Positions 23,227-56,714 of a DNA stretch of 64,000 nucleotides are shown one piece after another (position 1 is the first letter of the stretch; each line of letters opens with the position of its first letter). The translations under genes were made by a program, and so were the position numbers. The notes under the pieces are model-generated. The model made no database searches, was not told the DNA's origin, and saw only the letters and a program-made list of their open reading frames with translations. Location of the stretch: positions 47,798,011-47,862,010 of the forward strand of contig CM070873.1 of NCBI GenBank assembly GCA_036365515.1. Direction: 5' to 3'. The DNA comes from Torymus aiolomorphi (taxonomy: Eukaryota > Arthropoda > Insecta > Hymenoptera > Torymidae).

Positions 23227-23760
23227 TGTGGGGCCTCGCATCGCCTTTTAAATGAAATCTTTTTTGTGAGTGTCCTTATACCTGATTAACCTATAATATA
23301 GGAAGAATAATTATATTACAATCAGTTATATCAATGTATCCGCATGATTTGAAAATTTTTAATTCAAAAAACGAAACAGTTACAGCAACATTAACAAATC
23401 AAATTGATTGTTCGAAAAAATATATAAATATCCCTGTATTACAACAGTCAATATTTTCTCAAAAATAATTTTTTTATAGCCCTACATTTATTAATCATGT
23501 TTTTGGAAGTGGTGATGTAAATTTGCTCACTGTGACAATGCTTCCTTCTTAAAGAAGTAGAATAACGTTTAAAAACATTCAGGACTTCATGTAAAAATGA
23601 CTGCCCGGACAAAACAATTGAACACATTTCCATAAATTATTTTTTTATTTGAATGATTCTTATTGGATTTTTTACATTTTTCAGGTTTTTACTGTAACAT
23701 ATATGGATAATATTTATTTGTTCTCAATAAACTCATGCCTCAAACAAAAATAACGTTGTA
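23227..23760. other. AT-rich intergenic DNA
   Basis: No gene or structured element was recognised here. Confidence 0.4.
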
Positions 23761-24684
23761 AGGTAAAAGTACCAATGAGCGGCCAGTGCCCAGTACGTGG
23801 CCATCTAGATAAATATTCAATTACTTTAAAGAATGTGTAGTAGTTGGATAATATTTTATTCTATAAGATGATTCTAAAATAATTAATGCTTATTGTTTAA
23901 ATAGTATTATTACTCTTAGTGAAAATTTAATACTTATAAAGACGATTTGAAAATGCTACTCACGGGGATCACGGCTTTCTATGGGAGGTCCTTACTGATT
24001 TCGTAAGGATTCATGACTCGCCTTTTAGGTATTTTTTAAATAAATTTGAAGTAAATCTTTACTCTTGAAAGTTTTAAGACACTTCTAAGATGCATCGAAT
24101 TCAATTACAGTCATTAGAAGCCCAATAATTATTGTTTTTAATAAAAATAATTCAAGTTTATCTACTAGTACCAGTTTAAACGTCATGTCCCAATACTTGG
24201 CCCTATGTATTTCACCGATGTTTTGATGGTTAGGGTTCCTACGTATTGGTAGAGTTAGTAGGTTGGAAAACCATAATATGATTATTATACATTGATTTTC
24301 TGTAATTTCATATTATTAACGTTTGATTTAGTGTTAAAAAGTATTTCCAGTCCAAAATTTAGCGATTTTATTATTTTTACATAAAAATCAAAATAAATAT
24401 AGAGTACAAATTATATGGTCCAAGTATTGGGACTAACAATTTCGACCACTAGTACATGACTTTTTAGCACGGTCCAACTACTAGTACAAGCATGTATTCA
24501 TAATTTAATTAATTTTTCTATCATAAAAGCTTATTTTCACAAATTAAATACTTTTTTCGCAAGTAAAAAGTAATAATAATTCTATTGGCTACTGATTCTA
24601 TGCATTTTTAATAATATTTTGTATTTAAAATATGACTTCAAAATTCTAGCTTCACTAAGCGTCCATCTATTGGTACTTTTACCT
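23761..24684. mobile_element. TA-flanked inverted-repeat transposon (AGGTAAAAGTACCAAT termini)
   Basis: Starts AGGTAAAAGTACCAAT and ends ATTGGTACTTTTACCT, with TA directly outside both ends (23759-23760, 24685-24686). About 924 bp and AT-rich, with no transposase frame. Several internal variants of GTACTTGGCC/GTACTAG suggest sub-terminal repeats. Tc1/mariner-like by target site. Confidence 0.8.
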
Positions 24685-24768
24685 TAATATAAAAAGAAAA
24701 AATAAATTTTTAAAACCGAAAAAGTTGCTATCCAACAAAAACCATCAAAAAACATAAATGTTTATATC

Positions 24769-24823
24769 GCGCTCGAAAAATTTCACCGTTACAAAGCTTT
24801 CTCTTCAAGTAATCAATATAATA
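24769..24823 (+). repeat. 55-bp dispersed repeat, copy 2
   Basis: This is the second, nearly identical copy of the repeat at 20649-20703, in the same orientation and 4.1 kb away. No gene overlaps it. Confidence 0.85.
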
Positions 24824-25336
24824 TTATATAATATTTATAATAAACACTATTATTTTTAAAACTTAATGTCAAATAAAGTGAATTTTTGAGAAAATTGTAT
24901 CTTATACTTATACTAACATTGCACAATATAAAAGTTATTTATAAACCGTGATGTTTTTAGTTACAACGTGTTGAAGCATTCTAATGAAGATAATTATACC
25001 AGACAATAATGATGACAACAAGTTTTATCTTCTATTTTAATATTTCTCGTAAGGAAGCTATCTCAAAAAATATCATTGCGAAAGAAAAAATCTAAAATTT
25101 GTTGATAGAATAAAAATAATCTGAATCCACTAAATATTATATTCTAAATTTGTAATTTAAAATTTCTTCCGTATTTTAGTATATTAAGAACTTTACCGTG
25201 TAACGCATGTGGAGAGGTCAATTAAGCTCATATATATTAACGGCCTCGGGGACTTCCCTCGTTTAAGAGGAAAAACTTGATTCTCTACATTATAAACAAG
25301 ATACACGGATAGATGGAGAGAGAACTTTTTGCTCAA

Positions 25337-25369
25337 TATAAAGAGAAATACCACTGAGATTTTGTCAGT
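25337..25369 (+). promoter_or_regulatory. TATA box and arthropod initiator
   Basis: TATAAAG (25337-25343) lies 30 bp upstream of the A of TCAGT (25365-25369), the classic arthropod initiator. This sets the probable transcription start at 25367, with a short UTR exon ending CGAAAA|GTAAGT at 25423. Confidence 0.75.
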
Positions 25370-25534
25370 ACCAGTTGGTTCAGAGATCGAGAATTACCAT
25401 TAGTCAAGTAGTTGAATCGAAAAGTAAGTTAGTACTATAACAGTAATATGCTTCTAGTATAAAAAATATTATAAGATTGTATTTAATTTTATATAAATAA
25501 TTTTTTAATGATTATACTTGGTTTTAGAATTAAG

Positions 25535-26136
25535 ATGCTGCAATCATCTTACGTAATCTTGGTGATTTTTGTCGTTACTTTAATATCAATAGCACAAGCA
25601 ATTCCACAATCAACTTGTTTAGAAGATGGCAACAAGGTCATAAATATTTGCTTGTAACTCTATATATTATTTACTTTTTATATTTAATCTTGACATGTGG
25701 TTTAAGTGTAGTATTTACCTACTAGTTCTATATACATATTTTTAAAATAATTTAAAAATTCCATAAACATTTATTCAAACTATTGAGTTATTCTGCAAAT
25801 TTAATATTACATACAAATTTTAATTCAATTTCATAGTGCACTGCAAATACCGAGTGCTGCAATGGATTCTGTGTACAAAACCATTGCGCTGATTGTAAGT
25901 AAATTTGATATTCAATCTCAAATAATTTTCGTTTATATAACTGCCTATTTTATTTTAATTTTGCAGATACTGATTCAAGCCACATCTCTATAACTAAGCG
26001 AGAAACAGAGCAACAGCACAGTACATGTGAAAATCTGAATCCCCCATGCAAACATCCCTACTCGTGCATCCTTCAGCAGGTTCAGTGCTTCCGTGCCCCT
26101 TGCTACCCAATACCAATGTGCGTTTTATCTACATAA
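25535..26136 (+). CDS. Small secreted cysteine-rich precursor, knottin-like plus second Cys-rich module
   Basis: Three coding exons, 25535-25636, 25837-25894 and 25967-26136, give exactly 110 codons with consistent phases; a UTR exon lies at 25367-25423. Residues 1-22 are a signal peptide (LVIFVVTLISIAQA). A first module follows, CLEDGNKCTANTECCNGFCV then QNHCA, with the C-x6-C-x5-CC-x3-C-x4-C spacing of an inhibitor cystine knot. A dibasic KR site (ITKR) separates it from a C-terminal module with six Cys ending QCFRAPCYPIPMC. Cleavage there would release two peptides. Exon borders coincide with module borders. Such peptides in insects act as venom components, protease inhibitors, antimicrobials or neuropeptide-like factors. 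The sequence does not say which, and I do not recognise an exact family. Confidence 0.85.
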
Positions 26137-26459
26137 CACGGAAATGGCATTCCAAATTTCGTGTTAATATAAAAAATTGGTTATTGTGATTAGCACTACA
26201 AAATCTATAGCCATGCATGTATATATGTATGTATAACACAGTGTGACTATTCATTATTCCTAAATGTAAGGATACAATAATTTATCAATGTGAAAAACGT
26301 CTGTATGAATCTCTTGGATATGTGTATTGAAAATATTATTTTCATTAACTCGCCGCATAAGCTAAGCATAACATATATTAATTGAAAACCATGACTAAAT
26401 GAATGATTGATCTCTAAAAAATTCTTCGTAAGTCAACCGATTACTATAAAATAATGCGC

Positions 26460-26465
26460 AATAAA
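26460..26465 (+). terminator. Possible polyadenylation signal of the cysteine-rich gene
   Basis: AATAAA on the plus strand, 324 bp after the stop codon. No earlier perfect hexamer was seen. Confidence 0.4.
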
Positions 26466-27524
26466 TGATATCTGGTCTATTTACCCGTCACCAATTTCAT
26501 GAACAAGATCCACAAGCACTATATTGAGGAAACATATACCACCTGTTCCATAATTCAATAGCGCAATGCTATACATAGACAACTTTATCCATGAAATACT
26601 TTGTTTCGTGACTATTTTATTTCCTTTGTACCATTTAAATATGAAACTATCAATGCTATACATTTTTTGTTAAAATTAAAATGTTATGTTTTGTTATGTT
26701 TGAAATTTGTTTCCATAAAGCTTTTAAATAAATCACATTATTTCGATAAATTTAGAAATATGTTTTTTTTTAATCTAAATATGATAGCATATGATTATAT
26801 GAGCACAATAATAATATACTTTTAACATCGAACTGTATTTCAATTACTATAATAAATTTTTGAAACACTTATTGTAATTCCTTAATCTGATATCTTTTAA
26901 TACTTAATTAACTACCTAATTCAAAGGAAAATACATACACATATCTAATTAATTAATTAATTTATTTATGCGAAATGTTTAATGGTCAATAATAAAATAA
27001 ATATTGCTCTTTTCAAGGTCACTAAATCAATACACATATTGAAAATTGTTAAAAATATTTAGACCAAAAATTATTTATTAATTGAATAAACAACAAAATT
27101 AATTGTCTTCAAATAATTATTATCCCTATTAACGAGGAGAATGCAATCCCGTTGGGAAACAGACTTCAATTAAGCTTTTACCGTTACCCAATATCTAAAA
27201 ATGGAGGCAGGTATCCTAATTTGATCTCATAAGTATTTATTTTCCTAAGATTAAAACTACCTATATTATTTAAAACATGCATCGAGAACTCGAGTGTTTT
27301 CAAATTATAACATTTTACGCAAATTTTTATACATTTTTTATCACTAACTTTGATGATAACAAAATAAAACAAAGCCAAGGTTGTGAACCAGAGCGAATCG
27401 TTCGTCACGCTGCTCAAGACCGAAACGAATTATGTTTTTGAAAAATTATGTTCCACTCTGACGTATGGGCAATTTTTAAATTTTTGACAACTTTCCATTT
27501 TAAAGCCAAGCGAAATTTATACTG
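26466..27524. other. AT-rich intergenic DNA
   Basis: No gene. The stretch holds an (ATTA)n-like run at 26947-26966 and otherwise unstructured AT-rich sequence. Confidence 0.4.
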
Positions 27525-27800
27525 CTTATCTTATGCTAATACTAATAGAATCGCTCAAAAATTTGTTGAGTGCAATATTTACATATACGGTATGACAGTT
27601 GTGTTTTCCCCAAAAAATATTTAGAAATTATTTAATTAAATAAAAACCGTATTGTCGATAAGTAGGGATTTGCATTTTTATCATTTTACCTAATTTGCAA
27701 ATAAGTACAACTTATGAAAATACTAATAGAATCATTAAAAAAAAAATCTGACTATATTACTTGCATGTACGGAGGGCTTGACAAAGGTGTTTTTCCAAAT
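27525..27800. repeat. Degenerate relative of the 22718-23226 element
   Basis: CTAATACTAATAGAATCGCT near 27536 and AATACTAATAGAATCATTAA near 27719 flank a core (about 27635-27670) that is the complement of the middle of the 22718-23226 element (both contain CTTATCGACARTACGGTTTT on one strand). The terminal GTTACCGACGATT is missing. Confidence 0.55.
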
Positions 27801-27991
27801 AAACGTTCGAACGTTCATTTATTAAATAATGAATTCGGTTTATTGTTTGTGCGCCTGCAACTTGCTTTACTTTTTTCAAATTTTATCACTATTTCTAATT
27901 GTATTTTCTATCCTAATTGTATTTTTAGCTGCGAGAAATTTGCCCCACAAATTTTTTTTTCTTTCTAACAGTTTTTTCTGTTTGGGACGGT

Positions 27992-28970
27992 CAGTGGCGG
28001 ATTCAAGGGGGGGCGATGGGGGCGACCCCCCCCCCCCCCCCCCCCCCCTAAAGACCGCACGCAGACGGTCGGGAGGAAGCAAGTTGATTATGAAATTAAT
28101 TAAACCATTTTTAAACCCAAGTATGTGGGGGATATGAAGTCCACGCATATAAGAGAGTCATGTAGACATAAAAAATAAGCCTAACATTTATTTAAATAAT
28201 TTTTAAACCAAAGTAGCCGGGAGATATGAGATCCACGCATATAAGGGAGTCATGTAGACATGAAAAAATAAGCCAAAAGATTATTTAAATAATTTTTAAA
28301 CCCAAGTAGCCGGGGGATATGAAGTCCACGCATATAACGGAGTTATGTACATGACTCCCTTATATGCGTGGACCTCATATCCCCCGCCTACTTGGGTTGA
28401 AAAATTATTTAAATAATTATCTTGCTTATTGTTGCACGTCTACGTAATTCCCTAATATGCGTGGACCTCGCGTCCCCCGGCTACTTATGTTTAAAAATTA
28501 TTTTAATAATCGTTTTGCTTATTTTTTCATGTCTACATGACTCCTGTACATGCGTGGACCTCGTATCCCCCGGCTACTTGGGTTTAAATATTATTTTAAT
28601 AATCGTTTTGCTTATTTTTTCATGTCTACATGACTCCTGTACATGCGTGGACCTCGTATCCCCCGACTACTTGGGTTTAAAATCTATTTAAATAATCGTT
28701 TGGCTTATTTTTTCATGTCTACACGACTCCTTTATGTGCGTGGACCTCATATATCCTCCGCCTACTTGGGTTTAAAAATTGTTTATATGATTATCTTGCT
28801 TATTGTTGCACATCTACGTAATTTTTTTTACATGCGTGGACCTCATATCCCCCGCCTACTTGGGTTTAAAAATTGTTGGTTTTTTTCACATCACTTCCTT
28901 AAAAAAAGGTCATCGGATATACTCCTTCGCCCCCCCCCCCCCCCCATGCCCCAGACTGGATCCGCCCCTG
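27992..28970. mobile_element. hAT-like non-autonomous element
   Basis: Left end CAGTGGCGGATTCAAGGGGG; right end, complemented, CAGGGGCGGATCCAGTCTGG. CAGNGGCGGATYCA is a common hAT-type terminus. Poly-C/poly-G runs follow both ends (28027-28048, 28930-28945). The interior is a minisatellite. Flanks GGGACGGT and GGGACCAA are only partly alike, so an 8-bp target duplication is unproven. It interrupts a palindromic TTTTTTCTGTTTGGGACGGT sequence present on both sides. Confidence 0.7.
28118..28870. repeat. Minisatellite of about 92-bp units in two opposing blocks
   Basis: Three units read AAGTAGCCGGGGGATATGAA...CCACGCATATAAGGGAGTCA (28118-28350). The array then inverts and about six units read ATGCGTGGACCTCATATCCC...CGCCTACTTGGGTTTAAA (28351-28870). 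The switch lies at GTACATGACTCC near 28347. Units differ by a few percent. Confidence 0.85.
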
Positions 28971-29056
28971 GGGACCAAGTTTTTTCTGTTTGGGCGGGTA
29001 TGAACCGTCCCAAACAGAAAAAAACTGTCAGAAAAAAATTGGCACCAGCCAATTTT

Positions 29057-29830
29057 ATTTCGGTTCATAAATTTCATTCGGCAAAGGTGTGCAGAACCGC
29101 TCTAAAGTGTTTTCTTTGTTCCGCATGAAAGCAAATACTGGATCAGACTTCACAACTTTTCTGAACACCCGTGTATGTATAGCGCTATTGACGATAATGT
29201 CTTCAAGCGTTCTGTTACCAATTAATGGGAAACGCGCTAATGCATCAATCTGCTATCTGTCTTTGAGGATCCCGTTGCTAAGCGCTTCGCCGTCATCCTC
29301 GAATACGTTATTTGGCTCTGTACTATGTGATTGACGTGGCTGGACTAAGTGAGGTTGCTTTTCAGCTATCGTTGCTTACAATGTTCTAAGCTTTACTACA
29401 TTATTATCTCTAATTGTTGTGTCTGAACTACTATCGTAGTGATAAAGGACCGCATGTGTGTCGGTATCAGTATCGATGATGGGACTTATCGCCGAGGTTT
29501 CGACTGTTTCCTAGACGTTGAGCCTACTATTAACACCTAAGCAAGAGTTTTTCCTGACTTAGAGATTACCAAAACTGAACTGGAACACTTAAGTTTTTCT
29601 TAAAAATTAAAATTGCCAGAATTAGTTGTATTAATAGTTTTTGAAATAACGCCTTATCTGTATCAGTTATAGATACTATAACTTGATAAGGCTTCTCATT
29701 TTCCAATTTTTCTTTTAAAAACACCTGGAGGTTCTTACTTATTTCTGGGCTAATAAATTGTACGTTTACAGATAAATATGTTATGAAAATCCGTGCAATG
29801 AATAATATTTTAAAAATATATATTTAGCCT
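29057..29830 (-). pseudogene. Decayed reading frame of unknown origin
   Basis: On the minus strand a frame stays open for long stretches with only scattered stops. 29830-29570 is about 80 codons (FISPEISKNLQVFLKEKLEN). After a stop and a probable frameshift, 29510-29060 continues (RTLEDIIVNSAIHTRVFRKV, DPVFAFMRNKENTLERFCTP) with two stops. GC content (around 45%) is higher than the surrounding DNA, and there is no ATG or splice structure. I do not recognise the protein. A dead mobile-element or viral gene is possible. Confidence 0.4.
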
Positions 29831-30343
29831 TTTCGTAATGCGTATTTGCAAACAATGAATTACATTAACACAAGCTCAGTATGAAAAAAGTTACGTAACT
29901 TTGTGACGGTATTATAAGTAAATTATAATCATAATATATATAATTGTTTTAATTTTATGAAGTTCTTTATTTACACTTCGTGAATGTAGTTTTCAAGTAC
30001 GTCTTTCTCAATAGTGTTTTGAAAATTCAATATTTTACGATTTCTCAGAACTGCACATTTTAATAGAACACACAAATTTATTTTTTATACTACTACTATC
30101 ACTATTATTTTAATGGTCGTGGTTCTCACCTAAGACGCCGATATGCCATATTATTATTTTTTACAGACATTCAGAATTAAGATGAGTACATTCGAAAATC
30201 AAGCATTAGCAATAACGTTTAGAATATTTTTAATTTGTAATAGGTCACATATAACGAATAAAATAACAGCAGTACAGATTCTTTTAGTAACTTGTATTTA
30301 TTGCACTTGTAATCAAGGAATTTTTTCTTTAAATGATTATACA

Positions 30344-30375
<32 letters not shown>

Positions 30376-33300
30376 CAGTTTGTTGGTATACAGAAGAAAT
30401 ATAATTATATTATTTGAAATGTTTAACATAGTGTTTTTTCGTTTTCTACGTGACTAGATTATAAAAAAGCAATGACATTTCATAAGATTTAACAATATTT
30501 TTTAATATTACGGATCACAAATATAGCGAATAGAAATATCGAAGTACAGTAGACTGTGTTGTTGCGCAGTGCACTATAATTACAGCCACACGATTCCATG
30601 ATTTTCTCAATCTTGCTTGTAGGTTCAATCACTTATCAGAAAAATACATTAGTTTAAATTATTTATCTTCTTTTTTCGTTCCTCTACTAGCATTCCACTT
30701 ACTTCCTTTTCTAGGTAGTACTTAAAGTTACCCTGTACAAATTATTTTCACTCAAATCATCGTGCACACTATTTTTTCATAAAAAGAAATATCTCTAGGC
30801 TAAAAAGTTGAGTACATAGTATATGCTTTTATACAAACATAATATCAAAATGAACGTTGACGAAATATATTGCGTATAATTACATACAATATATAAATAA
30901 CTATTTAGCTGGATTTTATAACGATACTTATCTTACGTTAAAAGATAAAGTTTGCAGATTTCACAGTGGAAAATGTCGTTTGACGACTAAAAAATTGCAA
31001 GCAAACGGCTGAGGCGTGTATATTCATTGTATATTAAAAAATTGTAACAGAGATAAAACATCAATTTTCTTTGTTGTATTGAAATATTAATTATCGTTTT
31101 TATTATTGTAGCGACAACAAATCTAGATTAACTACCTAGTCTTCTTTATTATTTTATTGAACGTAATTCTTATGCTGATAAAAAGACAGTCTATGTTTTA
31201 TCATTGTTAAAATTTTATGTTGTTCTTGTATAAATACATTTTAACCATTTTTGTACAAGAAATATTATTTGACATTTTCAAGATGACAATAAAATTTTAG
31301 TTTTGAAATCGAATGTAGATTTATTATTCCCATTGAAGAATATAATTAAAGAATGTAATTAAAAAATAAAATTTTACTATCCAATATAGCTATTAGTTTT
31401 ACTTTATAAAATAGAACCACTTTTTGAGTGAAAAATAAAAAGTATAAAATACAAATTAAATAACCTTCGAAGTCAATTATGCAAGAACTTTAAATTACAT
31501 ATTTATGTCAAAAATACGTTACGTAATATATTTCTCCAACAAGTATTTGGTCGACATGCTAAATGTAAATTTTGAGTGTAAGTTTCTTCATTCGCTTAAT
31601 GCACGCGCATATACAATTTTTTTTATAAAAAAAATGATCCGCGACTGTCAATGTACATTTAAAAAATGTACACAGTGGAATGTTAAAGACATTACAGTGG
31701 ATCACAAAATGACAGTGATCGATTATTGACAAAATATTGTTATTTGTATAATACTAGAATGTAATAACTTGTACAGATACATACAATTGAAGCATTATGG
31801 TTCTAATTTAGTAGTGCGTTTCATTCGCTTTTCATTAATCAAAGCATTAATAATTGAATAAAAAATGGCTTTAAATAATATATAATTGTTTCAAAGAGAT
31901 AACATTCCACGGAACATAATTATCGGAAATTGTAAAATTCTCATCTTTTATAACTTTGTGCATACAGACCAACATGACAAACAGTATGTTTGCAAATCTT
32001 ACATGTTTTGTTGTTCTTCTGTTAAACTACAGAATTTTTAATAAATACTGGCTAGGAAGCTAACTGTATTGTAAATGGTTTATATATTCTTACTTCTAAT
32101 GTTTTTCGCTAAATTCTTCATTATGCACAAATTTTATCATTCGTTACATTTTTCTATTCGCATAAAATGCGTTTGTATTGTTACCAAGTTCATTGTCATA
32201 TTTATTTTGTATAAACAGAGTAAAAATAAAGAATTACTGATTTTTTACTACTATATTGATATTTAATATCGTAAAAATATTAAACTTCATAATATGATTT
32301 ATATCAAAATTAGATACATGATATGTCAAAATAAGTAGTATTTTCTTTCTTTTATTTTATATATTTCAAAAATATACCTTTTAATGCATAATTCACTCAA
32401 ATGTTATAGTAAAATAATTAATATTGTAATGAAAAAAAATCTCCCGAATTTGAATTTTAAACTTCATTAATAATAAAAAATCAATAACACTTACAAATAA
32501 ATATATAAGATACATTTCGCTCCACTTTTCTTTTTTGAAGGTAATTTTTTGTATTTTGTCTATATCTTTTAACAGCCATATTCTCTATTATACTGTATAA
32601 AATTGCAGTATAATCGTTATAGACTCTACTCCAATATTGCGTTTCGTTCACTTTTGATGTGCCATTTGTTCGATTCGCGAGATTTATTATATGATTACTA
32701 GTAATTTTAATTTCAAAAATCATACTTGTAAAACTTGTATTGCTTACTTGCAATATATGTTTAAGCCTAAATAAATAAATAAATAAGGGGTGGGCTACGA
32801 CTTCAACAATTTAAATTAAATAATTGAAACTAAAATTACTGTACATCACATAAATCAACAGTATGTATTTGGTTATAAAACAAAGCAAAAAAAAATACGT
32901 ATTAACGGAGGTTGTATTTTATAATCATTAAAAATTTTATTAAAGACAAGCAAAACATTTTTTAATTTTTCTTCAATTTCGACATTTATTAAATTTAAGG
33001 TTTCTTATAAAAGTTCACGTGTATTCGATAATGATATGCAAGCCCAAGAGTAGCGAAAATTTGGCAAGGAGAACAAGGCATTCATCAAAGATTTTAATGT
33101 CTATAAATTTGCTGATACAATAAATGCGTGAAGTCATCATTACACTGTATATGGCATCTGTATGCGAGTGACAATTACAGAATTCTCATTATCAGATTTA
33201 GGAAAATCTGCTAAACTTGTAATTTATAATATTCGTTGTCATATTGCCTCAGAAAAATATATTAAAAGCTAGATTGTCTTCATGTCATTATTTCAAAAAT

Positions 33301-35418
33301 ACTATCAACTATAATCATTATTATAATATTATAACTTTCCATTAAAATATTATCATTGTAGCAGAAACTTTTAATAATTTTCAATTCCTTAAAAATATGT
33401 TTGTGAAAAATCATTCTTTAATTGTCACTCACATCCAAAATTTTACAAGATTTGAGCGAGTTTCTATAATGTTCTCAAAATGTAATAAAAAGTAACCCTA
33501 TATAAGTGTCTATTTTTCACAATTGCAGTTTTAAATACCAGCAAGTAAAGGCAACATTTTTTAAGTTCATTGTCAAAACACATTTATCATTTCCATCCGA
33601 TTGAATTAACAAGAATGTTTCTTCTATTAACTGCAAAAAGTTAAAAAACAAATTTCTGACTTTAACGATCCCTAACATTCATACATAAATTTCTTTCACA
33701 TAGTTAAACCAACTAAATTACTCGCTTTCATAATAATTTATTTTCATTACGACAAACATTATTAATCATTCGTTCGTACCACCTTGAACAAGTGCTTTCT
33801 TTTTTAACGTCTCTCATAAAATGCACATACTTTTACAATAAAATGTAATACAATAATTAATAACAAACACATATACAATTAAGGAAAAGCAACATATTAA
33901 TCTAAGTGACCGCAATAATTAAACATAAAATTCATGCCTTATCTACGTAGCTTAAAATATATACAAATTACGAATCAGACGAATATATATCGAAAAATAT
34001 TAAAGAAAATATCATATAGTACACGATTGTATGCAAAGGGCATACAACTCTTCAAAACTCTAATAATAAAAATAAATCTCTGCACTTTACACTTTGTAAA
34101 TGGCACAAATATTTTCGACAATTCACTTTTCCTTTTTTATCGTTAGATATTCATTATTAATACTATATTTTAAAAATCAAACTTATAGGCACTACATTAG
34201 TGAAAAAATATTTCTACTACTACAACAAATTGAAAACTTTAATAAAAAAAAACTGCACAACTAGTAAATTCATTAAAGTCAACTGTATTAAGCTTTCAGT
34301 GATTAACGTTTAACAATTTTTTCATTTTATAAACTTTGTTTTTCGATTTTTATGATTGAAAAACACGACAAATTGACCGAATTGCAAACATCCGATAAGT
34401 GTACATTCAGATTAAAAAATGTTGTATTTTAACCAGCTATTTAAAACAAAAACCAGGCATGAATAATCGCAATTATATTTACAGATTAATACTTTTTAAA
34501 AATTAATTTGGTTCATAGCGTTATTAAACGTGTTACTCTTTCAGAAATCACCTACCATTTTTATAAATTCTGAAATTTCATAAGAGCTTTATAAAAGAAG
34601 CTCTGCTTTAAATCTTTTCATTAATAATACTTTCTTCAATGTTAAAATTTCCAATATATTATAATTTTATAAAGCCATTCAAATTGTTTAACAAAATTGA
34701 ATTTTTTTTAAACTTAAACGAATGAACGATAATAATTCATCATTCTGTGACAGTTTTCTTTGTTTTTAATACAACTATATGTGTCGTTAAAGTATATTTA
34801 CAAGCTATAAAATTGTATTGAATTTAAAACAATAACTTTATGCAATGGAAAATTACATTTCTATTACTAAAAACTATAATTATAGCGATCCAAGATTTTA
34901 TTACAAACGCATAAAAAATTTTGTGAAAATAAATTTTTAATCGATTATAAACAAGTTAGTCACGAGATTTAAATAAAAAAATAATATATTTAAATACCAA
35001 ATGCAGACATAACTATTAACAATAAATAACATTGAAATATATAATTCGTTATCAGAACAATTACTTTAAATACCCAATTAAAAAATATAACTTATCAATA
35101 ACGTTTCACGTACAAATATAAGTCAAATTGAAAAGCATAATTGCTTTTTTACAAGGTTGTAATAACTAAATGCAATCAGCCGATAATGTCATCGTTTGTA
35201 ATAAAATCGAATCTCACTAATCGAGAAAAAGGCTCGGCAACATCCGCGCTCTCGGCTAAAACTTAACGTCCACAGACTGTATACAGAGACAAGAAGTAAA
35301 TGCACAAAAGATCGAAGAAGAGTCGCGGGATCATTCATGCCCGGTTGAAGAGCAGGCCGGGGTGTAGTCGTCGTCGTCGTGTTTGCCGCTCCGCGTCGTC
35401 GCCGGGGAAGCCCCCAGC
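29831..35418. other. Long AT-rich stretch without a recognised gene
   Basis: More than 5 kb at roughly 75% AT, with many poly-A/poly-T runs and short random frames. The last few hundred bases (about 34900-35418) are probably the 3' UTR of the minus-strand FAM110 gene; a minus-strand AATAAA lies at 34897-34902. A short (TA)n tract is at 30343-30374. Confidence 0.45.
30343..30374. repeat. (TA)n microsatellite
   Basis: About 16 TA units with one CA interruption, in AT-rich intergenic DNA. Confidence 0.85.
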
Positions 35419-56550
<21,132 letters not shown>

Positions 56551-56714
56551 CTTTCTCGGGCCTCGATAAGTCCAACTGGAGCGCTCGCCGTCACTTCACT
56601 AGTCGTCGTTCGGCTGCTGCACGGCGGCGGCCAGCGATTTGTTGCGTCGCCGCCTCGTCCCCATCGCCGGCTGGTGATGATGATGAACTACGCGGCCTCG
56701 TCCCTCGACCTCTG
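56551..56714 (-). other. 5' UTR part of the FAM110 first coding exon
   Basis: The exon begins after an acceptor at 56715-56716 (TGTTCCAG|CAGAGG on the minus strand), so at least one non-coding exon lies upstream. It contains an upstream ORF. Confidence 0.55.
56599..56664 (-). CDS. Upstream ORF (21 residues) before FAM110
   Basis: ATG at 56664-56662, stop TAG at 56601-56599: 21 codons rich in Arg and Ala, ending 48 nt before the main ATG pair. The start context (GGCGATGG) is fairly good. It could reduce translation of the main frame. Confidence 0.4.
   Translation of the reverse strand: MGTRRRRNKSLAAAVQQPNDD

Noticed and set aside
28010..28960. CRISPR-like array of regular repeats
   Set aside because: The 92-bp units have no unique spacers, occur in both orientations, and sit inside a eukaryotic hAT-like element.
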